Of a stretch of DNA of 64,000 bases, positions 45,480-54,765 are shown piece by piece. Position numbers and translations under genes: made by a program. The DNA is from CAVTBT01 sp963733065 (lineage in GTDB: Bacteria; Actinomycetota; Thermoleophilia; Gaiellales; Gaiellaceae), in NCBI GenBank assembly GCA_963733065.1, contig CAVTBT010000003.1, positions 329,323 to 393,322 of the forward strand, read 5' to 3'. Below the pieces are notes generated by a model that was not told the DNA's origin, did no database searches, and saw only the letters and a program-made list of their open reading frames with translations. The stretch's first letter is position 1; each line of letters begins with the position of its first letter.

Positions 45480-48400
45480 CTTCCTTCGCTCGGGGACGCT
45501 CGGCGGCTGGCAGCGCATACTCGAGCGCGCCCTCGAGGCTCAGCTCGCGGCCATGCTCGTATGCGGCGATGAACGCAGGCTCACCTTGCGCCTCGGCGAG
45601 CAGACGCTCGTACCGCGCGCGCTCGGCCGGCGACCATCCGCGAGCCGTACGCGTCCTCGAAGAGCTCGGCCGCAGCCCAGAGCGTGCCGGCCCGGCCGAG
45701 ATCGCCGGAGAGCGCCGCGCGCACGACAGTCCCGCCAGGCAGTACGCGACATGCCGCTTGTCGTCGAGGTCGACCGACAATCGCGAGCGCTTCGCGGTAG
45801 CGGTCGCTCGCGCGTTGGGTGTCGCGTTGAACGAGCGCCGCATCGGCGAGACCGTCGGTCACGAACGACACCCCCCAGAGATCGCCGAGGCTCTCGAAGA
45901 TCGCAATCGCCTCCTCGTACCTCTCGACCGCGCGTTCGAACTGGCCCAGATCGCACAGAGCCGTCGCCGCTGTTGTTCAGCGCCATCGCGACCCCGTCGC
46001 GGTCACCGAGCCGCCGGAAGGTTTCGAGCGCTTGCTCGTGGAGTCGAAGGGCATCCTCGCAGTCGCCATACGTCGCGGACCGTGATGCCAAGCACGTTCA
46101 GGAACCATGCCTCGGCGCGTTCGTCGCCGAGCTGCCGAGCCAGCCGGAGCCCTTCCTCGTACAGCTCTCGCGCTCGTTCGTTCGTCCCCGAGAAGGAAGC
46201 CGTGAATGTCGCCGTACGTCATCAGCGCCTGCATGCGGATCTCTGCCGGCACCGCCTCGGCGCGCTGGAAGGCGGCGTCGAACCAGCGCGCGAGCTCGTG
46301 TCCGTGGCCGCGAACTGCACCAGAGTTGACGGAGCGCCGCCGCGAAGCGGAGGCCTTCGCTCACGTCGTTGTCGAGCGACCACGCCAGCACACCGCGAAG
46401 GTTCTCGACCTCGGCGGAGAGCCTGTCCAGCCACGCGCCCTGATCTCTGGAGCGAAGCGCGTCACGCGCGGCCGCGGCCAGCTCGAAGAAGAACGTGGCG
46501 TGGCGGCGCCGCAGCTCGTCGGCGTCTCCTGACTCGTCGAGCCGCTCGAGCGCGTACTCGCGGATCGTCTCGAGCATCCAGAAGCGGCTCTCGCCCGCCT
46601 CGCCGTCGCGGCGGCGGAGCAGGCTCTTGTCGAGGAGCGACCCGAGCCGGTCGGGGTCGGCGTCGCAGACCGTCTCGGCCGCTTCCAGCGTGCAGCCGCC
46701 GGCGAAGACGGCGAGGCGCGCGAAGAGCTGGCGCTCGCCGGGGTCGAGCAGCTCGTGGCTCCACTCGATCGTGGCGCGGAGCGTCAGCTGGCGGGCGTCG
46801 GCGTCGCGGCCGCCGCGCAGCAGGTCGAGGCGTTGCGACAGGCGCTCGACGAGCTGCTCCGCGCTGAACAGCTTCGTCCGCGCGGCTGCGAGCTCCAGCG
46901 CCAGCGGCAGGTTGTCGAGCCGACGGCAGAGCTCGGCCACGGCGGGCGTCGGGCTGAAACCCGGATCGAGCGCGCGCGCGCGCTCGGCGAATAGCTGCTG
47001 CCCGTCGGCGTCGGTGAGCGTCGAGAGCGGGTACTCGTGCTCGCCGGCGATCGCCAGCCGTTCCCTGCTCGTGACCAGCAGCTGCAGCCGGGGGCAGCTC
47101 GACAGGAGCGTTCCGAGCGCCGGCGCGGCGTCGAGCAGGTGCTCGATGTTGTCGACCAGGATCAGCAGCCGGCGGTCGCCGATGTGCGAGCCGAGCTCGT
47201 CGGTGGTGCCGAGCGCCTGGGCGACCGCCGGGAGGACGAGCTCCGGATCGCGCAGCGCGGCGAGCGGCACCCAGAAGACGCCGTCCGGGTGCTCGTCTGC
47301 GAGCTCCGCCGCGGCCTGCAGGGCGAGGCGTGTCTTGCCGATGCCGCCCGCGCCGGTCACCGTCACGAGCCGCACCCCGTCGCCGCGTGCGAGGGAGACG
47401 ACCTCGGCGAGCTCCCGCTCACGGCCGAGGAACGGGGTCGCCGGCACCGGGCAGGTTCGTGCGATAGAGACTCCTGAGCGGCGCGAAGTGCCCCTCGCCG
47501 AGCTGGTAGATCCGCTCGGCGGCGGCCAGATCCTTGAGCCGATGCAGGCCGAGATCGCGAAGCGTCGCGCCGTCGAGCAGCGCAGCCGTCGACTCCGAGA
47601 CCAGCACCTGGCCGCCGTGCCCGGCCCCGGCGATCCGCGCGGCCCGATGCACGTCCCGCCCGACGTAGCCCTCTGCCGTGAGCAGCGGCGTGCCCGTGTG
47701 CAGGCCGATGCGCACGCTGACCGGTCCGGCCGCAAGGTCCGCCTGCGCCTGCGCGGCGGCGTCCAGCGCGCCGCGCGCCGTCGGGAAGGCCATGAAGAAC
47801 GCGTCGCCCTGCGTGTCGACCTCGACACCGCCATGCGCAGCGAAGGCGCTCCGCAGCACCCGCCGGTGCTCGGCCAGCTCGTCCGCGTAGCGCTCCGCCC
47901 CCAGCTCCTCCAGAAGCTGCGTCGAGCCTTCCACGTCCGTGAACAGGAACGTGACCGTGCCGGTCGGCAGCGAGCCCGGCGCCGGCGCGCCGTGCTTGCA
48001 CGTCGAGCGCCGGATCGTGCGCGAGGATCTGCCGCTCGAGCTCGCGCAGGCTCCTCCGACGGCTCCAGGCCGAGCTCGTCGGCCAGCAGCGCCGGCCCTG
48101 GCGGTACACGTGGAGCGCGTCGGCTTGCCGGCCGGCGCGGTACAGCGCGAGCATCAGGCGGGCGCGAAGCGCCTCGCGCAACGGCTGCTCGCGAACCAGC
48201 GCCTCGAGCTCCGGGACCAGCCGGGCGTGCTCGCCGGCGGCCAACATGTCGTCGATGCGGCGCTCGATCGCGTCGGCCCGTGCCTGTTCCAGCCGGTCCG
48301 CCTCACCGGCGAGCGCGGGCGCGAACTCCAGTCCCGTCAGAGCCGGACCGCGCCACAGTCGCAGTGCCTGCTCGTAGTGGCCTGCAGCCACAAGACGAGC

Positions 48401-48700
48401 GAACTCGCGTGCGTCGATCTCCTCGTCTGCAACCACCAGCGCGTAGCCGTCCGCCGCGCTTCGCAGCCGTTCGCTGCCGAGCGCCCTCCGCAATCGCGAC
48501 ACGTAGGTCTGCACCGTCTTGCGCGCGCTGACGGGCGGCTCGTCGCCCCATAGCTCGTCGATCAGCCGGCTGACCGGCCTTATCCGGTTCGCCTCGACCG
48601 CCAGCAGGCCCAGCAGCGCCTGCGCTTGCGGACCGCCGAGCACGACCGGCTGCCCGTCGTCGCCGTCGACCTCCAGCGGTCCAAGTAGTCGGACCTGCAC
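45418..48700 (-). pseudogene. SARP–adenylate cyclase–STAND ATPase–TPR regulator (about ten frameshifts)
   Basis: A single large regulator of about 1,090 residues can be traced across broken frames. Domain order: SARP winged helix (VRLLGPLEVDGDDGQPVVLG) and BTAD helices (REFARLVAAGHYEQALRLWR); class III nucleotide cyclase (VTFLFTDVEGSTQLLEELG; EVDTQGDAFFMAF) at 47480-47980; STAND/NB-ARC ATPase with P-loop VTGAGGIGKTRLALQ and LLILVDNIEH at 46330-47440; TPR repeats to the end. Indels are near 48092, 48050, 47990, 47450, 46321 and several in the TPR part; two of them compensate within 45 bases, which looks like sequence error. GTG 48700 follows AAGGAG; ATG 48727 is an alternative. The last codons run antisense through the tRNA-His gene, so the true end is uncertain. 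Confidence 0.75.
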
Positions 48701-48806
48701 CGGGCTCCTTCCCGCCTTCGGCTCCATGTTGACCCGCTTGCAGCCAGGTGTCTACCGGCGCGGCGCAGCGTGGACAGGGTCAACGCACAGCTCGAAGGGA
48801 GCAAGC

Positions 48807-49121
48807 ATGCGACGTCTGACCATCACTCTCAGCCTGGCACTCGTACTGATCGCGGCGCTCGTCTTGGCCGTGGCCGTGGCAGCCAAACCGATCGACCCGT
48901 CGCCGGGGCCGGTCGGAGCAGGCGGCCCGCTGCCGTGCACGAGCACCTCGACGTCGGCCACGGTCATCCCCGGAGGCGTCTACCGGGCCATGGTCAACGA
49001 GTTGCGTGAGCAGGGCTACTCACGCGCGGAGATTCAGGCCGAGATCGGCAACGCGCTCGTCGTGCCCAACCTGGGCGCCCGACGCACCAAGGCCGTCGAG
49101 CGCTGCATCAGGGAGCCGTAG
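48807..49121 (+). CDS. Small secreted protein, 104 aa
   Basis: 104-residue exported protein: signal peptide MRRLTITLSLALVLIAALVL with an alanine-rich cleavage region, then a proline/glycine-rich linker and a short helical mature domain (YRAMVNELREQGYSRAEIQA). Two cysteines (LPCTSTS and VERCIREP) could form one disulfide. ATG 48807 is preceded by GAAGGGA. It is transcribed away from the SARP-type regulator with a 106-base shared upstream region, so it is an obvious candidate target. No family is recognised. Confidence 0.75.
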   Translation: MRRLTITLSLALVLIAALVLAVAVAAKPIDPSPGPVGAGGPLPCTSTSTSATVIPGGVYRAMVNELREQGYSRAEIQAEIGNALVVPNLGARRTKAVERCIREP

Positions 49122-49129
49122 CGCTCGTA

Positions 49130-49157
49130 GCGGGGCGGCACGGCAGTGCCGCCCCGC
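49130..49157. terminator. Bidirectional hairpin terminator
   Basis: A perfect 12-bp stem (GCGGGGCGGCAC with GTGCCGCCCCGC) and GGCA loop sit between the converging 3' ends of the secreted-protein gene (8 bases away) and the DJ-1/PfpI gene (8 bases away). There is no U-tract. This is the same type of element as at 21355-21388. Confidence 0.72.
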
Positions 49158-49165
49158 AGGCTCGT

Positions 49166-49729
49166 TCAGCTGCTGACGGCGTCGGCGCTGACGTGTGCCC
49201 GGGCGTGGCGGCCCTCGGTGACCTCCTCGACGAGCTTCGCGCAGAACGCAGGCAGGTCGTCGGGCTTGCGGCTGGTGACGATGCCGTTGTCGACGACGAC
49301 CTCCTCGTCGACCCACTCGCCGCCCGCGTTGCGGATGTCCGTCTGCAGGCTCGGCCACGAGGTGACGCGGCGGCCGCGAACGACGCCGGACTCGACCAGC
49401 AGCCACGGGCCGTGGCAGATCGCGGCCATCGGCTTGCCCGCATCGGCGAACGCGCGCACGAACGCGACCGCGTTCTCGTCGGTGCGCAGGGTGTCCGGGT
49501 TGCCGACGCCGCCGGGGATCACGAGCGCGTCGTAGTCGTCGGCGGACGCCTCCTCGACGAGTCGGTCGACGGTGAACGTGTCCGCCTTGTCGTAGTGGTT
49601 GAACCCCTGGATCTCGCCGGGCGCGAGCGAGACGAGCTCGGGCTGCCAGCCCTGCTGCTCCACCGTCCGCCACGGCTCGGTCAGCTCGACCTGCTCCACC
49701 ATGTCCGTCGCCAGGAACGCGATCTTCAT
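49166..49729 (-). CDS. DJ-1/PfpI family protein (type 1 glutamine-amidotransferase-like)
   Basis: 187-residue protein of the PfpI/YhbO group, implicated in glyoxal/protein-damage defence or proteolysis in some members. The nucleophile elbow is MAAICHGPWLLV with Cys105, preceded by DALVIPGGVGNPDTLR. The end DLPAFCAKLVEEV matches the family. ATG 49729 is supported by GGAGGAAG just upstream. It stands alone between a terminator and the divergent oxidase gene. Confidence 0.92.
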   Translation of the reverse strand: MKIAFLATDMVEQVELTEPWRTVEQQGWQPELVSLAPGEIQGFNHYDKADTFTVDRLVEEASADDYDALVIPGGVGNPDTLRTDENAVAFVRAFADAGKPMAAICHGPWLLVESGVVRGRRVTSWPSLQTDIRNAGGEWVDEEVVVDNGIVTSRKPDDLPAFCAKLVEEVTEGRHARAHVSADAVSS

Positions 49730-49800
49730 GCTTCCTCCTCCGTCGCAGCTGTCGCTCGGTCGGTTCCACCCAGACAGCGGGCCAAACGTAGGATCGGCGC

Positions 49801-51181
49801 GTGCGCCACACCGCGACCGGCTGGTGGCTCGAGGAGGCCGGCGTGGTCGAGCCGACGCGGCCGCTCGCGGGCGAGACGACCGCCGACGTCGTCGTCGTCG
49901 GCGGCGGCTACCTCGGGTTGTGGACGGCCTGGCACCTGCGCCGGCTCGAGCCGGGTCTCGACGTCGTCGTGCTCGACGCCGGCCTGTGCGGCCACGGCCC
50001 GAGCGGGCGAAACGGCGGCTTCGTCTCCACGCTCTGGGGCGACCTGCCCACGCTGCGCGAGCGCTTCGGCGACACGCGCGCGCTCGCGGTCGGCCGCGCG
50101 TCCGCGGAGTCGGTGGCGGCGATCGGCGCATGGTGCCGCGAGCAGGAGATCGACGCCTGGTACACGCAGGCGCCGCAGCTCGAGGTGGCGACCACGGCGG
50201 CGCAGGACGGCTCGTGGGAGCCGGTTATCGAGGCGTGCGCGGCCGTCGGTCTCGCCGACGAGGCGCGCGAGCTGTCGCGGGACGACGTCCAAGCGCGTTG
50301 CCGCTCGCCGCTCTTCCGCGGCGGAGCGCTGTACGAGACGGCCGCCACGGTCCAGCCGGCGCGGCTCGCGCTCGGCCTTCGCCGCCGGCTGCTGGACGCC
50401 GGTGTGCGGATCCACGAGCGCTCGTCGGTACGCGATCTCTCGGGCGACGCCGTGGCGGAGACCGCGGGCGGACGGGTGCGCGCCGGCGCCGCCGTGCTCG
50501 CCGTCAACTCGGCCACGGCGGGCCGCCGCGGCTTCGGCCGAGCCCTCGCGGTGGCGTCGAGCCACATCGTGCTCACCGAGCCGGTTCCGGACGTGCTCGA
50601 GGAGCTCGGCTGGACGGGCGGCGAGGCCGTCGCCGACTGCCGGACGCTCCTGCACTACCTGCGGACGACGCGGGACGGCCGCATCGCCTTCGGCTGGGGC
50701 GGCGGCAGAATGGGCTTCGGCGGCCGCGCCGCGGCGCGGCTCGAGGTCGACCCGACCGTCACCGCCCGCGCACGCGAGAGCCTCGTGCGCTTCTTCCCCC
50801 AGCTCGAGGGGCGCGCCGTGACGCATGCGTGGGGCGGCCCGATCGACGTCTCCCCCACCCACCTGCCGATCTTCGGGAGCCGCGGCCGCGTGCACCACGG
50901 CTACGGCTTCACCGGCAACGGCGTCGGGCCGAGCGAGCTCGGAGGCCGCATCCTCGCCCGGCTCGCGCTCGACCGACGCGACGACGTCTCGCGCCTCGCC
51001 CTCGTCGAGCCCGAGCCGAAGCGCTTCCCGCCCGAGCCGCTGCGCTACGTCGGGCGGCGCGCTCATCCGCCGCGCGCTCGTCCGAACAGACGACTTCGAG
51101 GACGAGGAGCGCCGTCCGGATCCGCTGACGGCGCTGGTGGCTTCGCTGCCACGGCGCCTGGGCTTGCACCTGCCGCGCTGA
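49801..51181 (+). CDS. DadA/GlpO-like FAD-dependent oxidoreductase (frameshift near 51053)
   Basis: DAO-superfamily amine or amino-acid oxidase of about 459 residues. The FAD-binding motif is DVVVVGGGYLGLWTAWHLRR near residue 30; GPSGRNGGFVSTLW and the C-terminal THAWGGPIDVSPTHLPIFG with GYGFTGNGVGPSELGGRILA are typical. One extra G near 51053 shifts the frame; the natural end in the next frame reads GGALIRRALVRTDDFED and stops at 51181, overlapping the converging gene by 119 bases. The GTG start follows the gap to the DJ-1 gene. The substrate is unknown; in view of the C1 locus a methylated amine is possible but unproven. Confidence 0.85.
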
Positions 51182-52025
51182 GCGACGCCAGCACGGACTC
51201 CAGGTCCTCCGCAGCGAGCTCCTCGGGCGGCCGCCCGGCGAGGTCGCTGCGGGCGAGCTCGGAGTAGACGATCGCCATGGCGTCGAAGAGCGCCGGCGTC
51301 AGGCCCGCTTCGTGCTGCGACGCCGCGATCTCGCGCATCTCGTCGACGTACCGCGGCGACTTCGCGGCGCCGCGCGCCACGACCGGCCCGGGGCTCGTGA
51401 CGAGCTGGGGGTACGAGCCGCGCAGGTCCTCGAGCACGTGGTCGAGGACGCCGTGGTGCCGGGCCGCGGCGAGCGCGTGCGCGAGCAGCGCGACCGTGCC
51501 CTTGTAGACGGATGCCGTGGACATCTTCACGGCCGAGGCCAGCCCGATCTCACCGCCGACGACGCGGATGTCGAGCCCCGGAGCCGGCGCCTCCGCGAGC
51601 TCGCCCGCGCGCGCGCCGGAAAGGTAGAGCGTCGTGGTGTCGGGTCGCAGCGGTGGGGGGCCGGAGATCGAGCCGTCCACGAGATCGAGCCTGCCGTGGT
51701 CGAGCTCCCGCACCGTCCGCGGCGCGATCGCGTTCAGGTCGGCGTAGAGCGGGGTGACGCCTCCGCGGCCTGCTGCCGCGGCCACGCCGCGGGCCACGGA
51801 GGAGGCTGCGCCGGGCGGCACGACGGAGATGACGACGTCCGCTGCGGCGACGACTGCGTCGAGGTCGTCGAGGAGCTCGACGCCGGCCTGTTCGGCCAGT
51901 CGCCGCGTGCGCTCGCCCCGGCCCGACGCCGTGGCGACGACGCGGAGGCCACCGGCACGCCAGACACCCGCCAGCGCGCTGCCCATCGCACCCGTCGAGA
52001 CGACGCCGATCGTCCTGATCGCCAC
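51063..52025 (-). CDS. 6-phosphogluconate/beta-hydroxyacid dehydrogenase-like NAD(P)-binding protein
   Basis: 320-residue protein. The N-terminal Rossmann domain carries GVVSTGAMGSALAGVWRAGG (GxGxxG variant with STGAMG), and DVVISVVPPGAASSVARGV. The helical C-terminal domain contains GLASAVKMSTASVYKGTVAL, where the lysine is in the position of the catalytic lysine of the family, and an NAD-binding-domain-of-6PGDH-associated dimer region. The last 40 residues are low-complexity and lie antisense to the end of the oxidase gene, so the true stop may be nearer 51180. A GTG 18 or fewer codons inside is not needed; ATG 52025 is fine. The substrate is unknown. Confidence 0.83.
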   Translation of the reverse strand: MAIRTIGVVSTGAMGSALAGVWRAGGLRVVATASGRGERTRRLAEQAGVELLDDLDAVVAAADVVISVVPPGAASSVARGVAAAAGRGGVTPLYADLNAIAPRTVRELDHGRLDLVDGSISGPPPLRPDTTTLYLSGARAGELAEAPAPGLDIRVVGGEIGLASAVKMSTASVYKGTVALLAHALAAARHHGVLDHVLEDLRGSYPQLVTSPGPVVARGAAKSPRYVDEMREIAASQHEAGLTPALFDAMAIVYSELARSDLAGRPPEELAAEDLESVLASLSAAGASPGAVAAKPPAPSADPDGAPRPRSRLFGRARGG

Positions 52026-52044
52026 GCGTGCGACCGTACCGGAG

Positions 52045-53134
52045 TTACGGGCGCAAGCGGTAGAAGCGGAAGAGATCGTTCTCGATCGGGAGCACCTCGA
52101 AGCTGCTCAGCCCGGCCTCCGCAGCGAGCGCGCGCACGGTGTCCGCACGCATGACCGTGCCGAGCGCGGCGCTCGGCTCCTCGACGAGCTGCGTCGGCAG
52201 GCAGTGGAGCACGCTCCAGCCGTACATCATCCGCTCGACCTCGTCGCCGGGTGCGGCGAAGCGGTCGGCGACGCGCTCGTCGGCGACGACGACGGAGCCG
52301 TTCGGCGCCGAGCGCCGCCCGCGCCCCTGCCAGCGCCTCGACCGGCCTGGCCAGGTCGTGCAGCGTCTCCAGGATCAGCACGAGGTCGTACGGGCCTTCG
52401 GCACCGAGGGCGGCCGCGTCGCGGATCTCGAAGCGCACTCGATCCTCCAGCCCGTCCGCCTGCGCCGCTGCGCGCGCGTCCTCGATCGACGCCTCGTCGA
52501 GGTCGAATCCGTCGACGCGCGCCGACGGGTAGGCGCGCGCGACGGCGAGCGACGCCCACCCCTGGCCGCAGCCGATCTCGGCCACGCGGGCGGGCGGGTC
52601 GGCTCCGAGCCGTGCGTGGATGTCCGGGATCGCAGGCAGCCATTCGCCGGGGAGGTCGTGCGTGAACGCGGGACGGTTGATCCCGCCCTGGCCGTTCCGG
52701 AACGCGGCGCCGTAGCGGGCGTACGGCACGCCGGCGCCGGTGCGGTACGCGTCGACGACGAGCGGCAGCGCCTCGCCGATGCCGGCGAGCAAGCCGCCGA
52801 AGGGCGCGAGGTGCATCGGATCCTGCGCGTCGGCGAGCACGGGCGCGTGCTCGGCGGGCAGGCGGTAACGACGCTCGTCGGGCTCCGCGTCCGCGTCCTC
52901 CACCTCGAGGAAGCCGGCGACGGCCTGCTGCTCGAGCCACTCGCGCGCGTACCGGAGGTCGATCGCGCCCCGCTCGGCGAGCTCGGGCGGCGTCGCGGGC
53001 GCGTCGGCGAGCGCCGAATAGAGGCCGAGCGCGGAGCCGAGGTGGACGGAGAGGAGCTCGAGCGCGTCGATCGTGGCTCCGAAGAGCCGCTCGGCGAGTG
53101 CTTCGGTCCGCTGGGTGTCGGTCATGGTGGTCAT
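52045..53134 (-). CDS. SAM-dependent methyltransferase with winged-helix N-terminus (frameshift near 52300)
   Basis: About 362-residue protein of the O-methyltransferase/PhzM-like layout: an N-terminal dimerisation/winged-helix region (ALELLSVHLGSALGLYSALA; LEQQAVAGFLEVEDA), then a class I methyltransferase domain with motif I VAEIGCGQGWASLAVARAYP, GFDLDEASIEDAR and LVLILETLHDLARP. One extra C near 52300 splits off the last third, which continues VVVADERVADRFAAPGDEVE and ends FEVLPIENDLFRFYRL. ATG 53134 follows AGGAGCG. The methyl acceptor is unknown. Confidence 0.85.
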
Positions 53135-53225
53135 GGTCGCTCCTGTTCGGGGGTTCGATCAAGGACACCGGCCATCCCCGCGCGATTCCGGCGCTGCCCT
53201 CGGCCCGCGCTACCCTCCGGCGCAA

Positions 53226-53298
53226 GCGCCCGTAGCTCAGTGGACAGAGCGGCGGACTTCTAATCCGCGGGTCGCAGGTTCGAATCCTGCCGGGCGCA
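53226..53298 (+). tRNA. tRNA-Arg (anticodon UCU)
   Basis: 73-base cloverleaf: acceptor GCGCCCG/CGGGCGC, D-arm GCTC/GAGC, anticodon stem GCGGA/TCCGC with loop CTTCTAA (anticodon TCT, reading AGA), T-arm GCAGGTTCGAATCCTGC, discriminator A. The 3' CCA is not encoded. Confidence 0.95.
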
Positions 53299-53413
53299 TG
53301 GCTCAACCAGGTGGGGGCCAGAGCCACGCGCCGCGCGAGGTTCACGGGCCCCGCACTGCGACGAGCCGCCGGCCCTCAAGGCGCGTGTAGATGGCGTCGA
53401 TCCCTGATGCCAG

Positions 53414-53971
53414 ATGCCCGCTATCGACCTTCATGCACTCGTGTTGTTGAGCTCCAAGCTCGGCCCAGATGATCTTCTGATGCAGGTCGCCGCGGTTGCG
53501 GATTACTCGGAGGTGCCGCCGCTTCCGCTCACGCTGATCCTCGCGAACGGTGCCGTGGTCGACGGCGTCGTCGGCTCGGACCTGGCAATGGCCGAAGCTG
53601 CCGACGAGCCGATCAAGAGGCCAATCGAAGAGATGTTCCGAGCGGCAATTGCGAGAGCGGCCCCGGACGAGGACGTCAAGGAGCTCGAGAAGGCGGTGGA
53701 GATGCTCGGCGGACGGGGCCTTGCGCCCTGGCTCAAGGACTTTCACAACAACTTGAGCGCAGCACGCGAGCGGCTGCGGAGCGGCGGCAAGTCGTTGAAA
53801 TGGAGCGAGATGGACGACGATGACGTTGTGCTGCTCACGCAGGTCACCCACCGGACGGCCATAACGATTCGCGACGCGCGGCTTACGCTCCCCGGCATGG
53901 AGCCACGAACGGTCTCCATCATGCGTGTGAGTCTCAGCAGCGTGAGCTGCTGGTGGCCCCGAGAGGCGTGA
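53414..53971 (+). CDS. Hypothetical protein, 185 aa
   Basis: Soluble 185-residue protein with no signal peptide or membrane segment. It starts with LHALVLLSSKLGPDDLLMQV and has a hydrophobic strand PLPLTLILANGAVVDGVVGS followed by acidic helices (DEDVKELEKAVEMLGG) and a C-terminal beta-like region (THRTAITIRDARLTLPG). I recognise no family. Its base composition looks less GC-rich than its neighbours and it lies beside a tRNA gene, so horizontal acquisition is possible. It could be a small gas-vesicle-accessory or ligand-binding type of protein, but there is no real evidence for that. Confidence 0.55.
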   Translation: MPAIDLHALVLLSSKLGPDDLLMQVAAVADYSEVPPLPLTLILANGAVVDGVVGSDLAMAEAADEPIKRPIEEMFRAAIARAAPDEDVKELEKAVEMLGGRGLAPWLKDFHNNLSAARERLRSGGKSLKWSEMDDDDVVLLTQVTHRTAITIRDARLTLPGMEPRTVSIMRVSLSSVSCWWPREA

Positions 53972-54151
53972 ACAGGGGTCGCCCAGCCGGTCCCGGCATC
54001 CGTCCTCCCGCCTAGAAAGCGCGCCGATCCCTCGGCCTCGGCGGTTACCGGAATGAGGCGGCGATCGCGCCGAAGCCCATCGGAGTTTGCGGCCGATGTC
54101 CGCTTGCGCCTTCACCACACCGCTGCTTCCGGGTCAGTCCCCCTCGGACTG

Positions 54152-54164
54152 CGGCAATTTGCCG
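54152..54164. promoter_or_regulatory. Small palindrome upstream of a 62-aa gene
   Basis: CGGCAATTTGCCG is a perfect inverted repeat with a one-base centre, nested inside an outer CCTCGG...CCGAGG pair (about 54143-54167). It lies 36 bases before the start of the 62-residue gene and could be an operator. The rest of the 53972-54200 gap shows no supported gene. Confidence 0.3.
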
Positions 54165-54200
54165 AGGTGCGTCGACCGCCGCCGGCCTAGCGTGGAGGCC

Positions 54201-54389
54201 ATGAGCAGGATCACCGTTAGACGTGAGGTCGCGACCGCCCTCCTCGCAGCCTGGCTCGCCTGCTGGGCGGCCGAGGAGCATGCGCTGCAGGCGGCCGCGA
54301 GAGATCACAGCATGTCGCCGGCGGCGGTCGAGCGTCATCTCCAGACCGTTCGCTCCGAGCGCGCGCAGGTCCGGGCGCTCCTGTCGTAG
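54201..54389 (+). CDS. Small hypothetical protein, 62 aa
   Basis: 62-residue helical protein (VRREVATALLAAWLACWAAE; then MSPAAVERHLQTVRSERAQV). The MSPAAVERHLQTVRSE segment resembles the recognition helix region of LuxR-type or sigma-4-like helix-turn-helix domains, but the match is short. ATG 54201 has GTGGAGG close upstream. It is followed 114 bases later by another small gene on the same strand. The assignment as a real gene is moderate. Confidence 0.45.
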   Translation: MSRITVRREVATALLAAWLACWAAEEHALQAAARDHSMSPAAVERHLQTVRSERAQVRALLS

Positions 54390-54503
54390 ATCCGAGCACG
54401 CCCGGCCGCCTAGCTCGAGTCGAACCGACGATCCCTCCGCTGCGAATCCCGGTCACCTCGCAGGTCGAGGGCAAATCCGGAGATCCAAGCAGGGGAGGTC
54501 GAG

Positions 54504-54743
54504 ATGGCCACTTCCAAAGACAAGCGCCGAGAGCTCGCCCACCGCTTCGACAACGGCATCCACGTCTCGCTGTTCTGGGACGCCGTCGGCGACACGCTCT
54601 CGCTCGAGGTCTACGACGCCAAGGCGGAGGAGTACTTCGAGATCGCCGTCCCGCGCGACCGGGCGCTCGACGCGTTCCGACATCCGTTCGCCTACCTCGC
54701 AGCCACGGAGGCCGTTCAGCTCGACGCGATCCTGGCCGCCTAG
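54504..54743 (+). CDS. Small conserved-type hypothetical protein, 79 aa
   Basis: 79-residue soluble protein: a basic start (MATSKDKRRELAHRFDNG), beta strands (IHVSLFWDAVGDTLSLEVYD), then a helix (DRALDAFRHPFAYLAAT). The strand HVSLFWDAVGDTLSLEV is like small Actinomycetota proteins with a conserved LLWDPxxxxLxV-type core. ATG 54504 is supported by GGGGAGG upstream. The function is unknown. It converges with the CAP-domain gene, only 22 bases away. Confidence 0.65.
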   Translation: MATSKDKRRELAHRFDNGIHVSLFWDAVGDTLSLEVYDAKAEEYFEIAVPRDRALDAFRHPFAYLAATEAVQLDAILAA

Positions 54744-54765
54744 ACCGCCTCAGCTGTTCCAGCGG

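Noticed and set aside
45406..45540. C-terminal end of the SARP-type regulator inside tRNA-His as genuine coding sequence
   Set aside because: The last residues (RTGLEPATTGTTTRGSTN) are simply the antisense translation of the tRNA; the true stop was probably lost by an indel.
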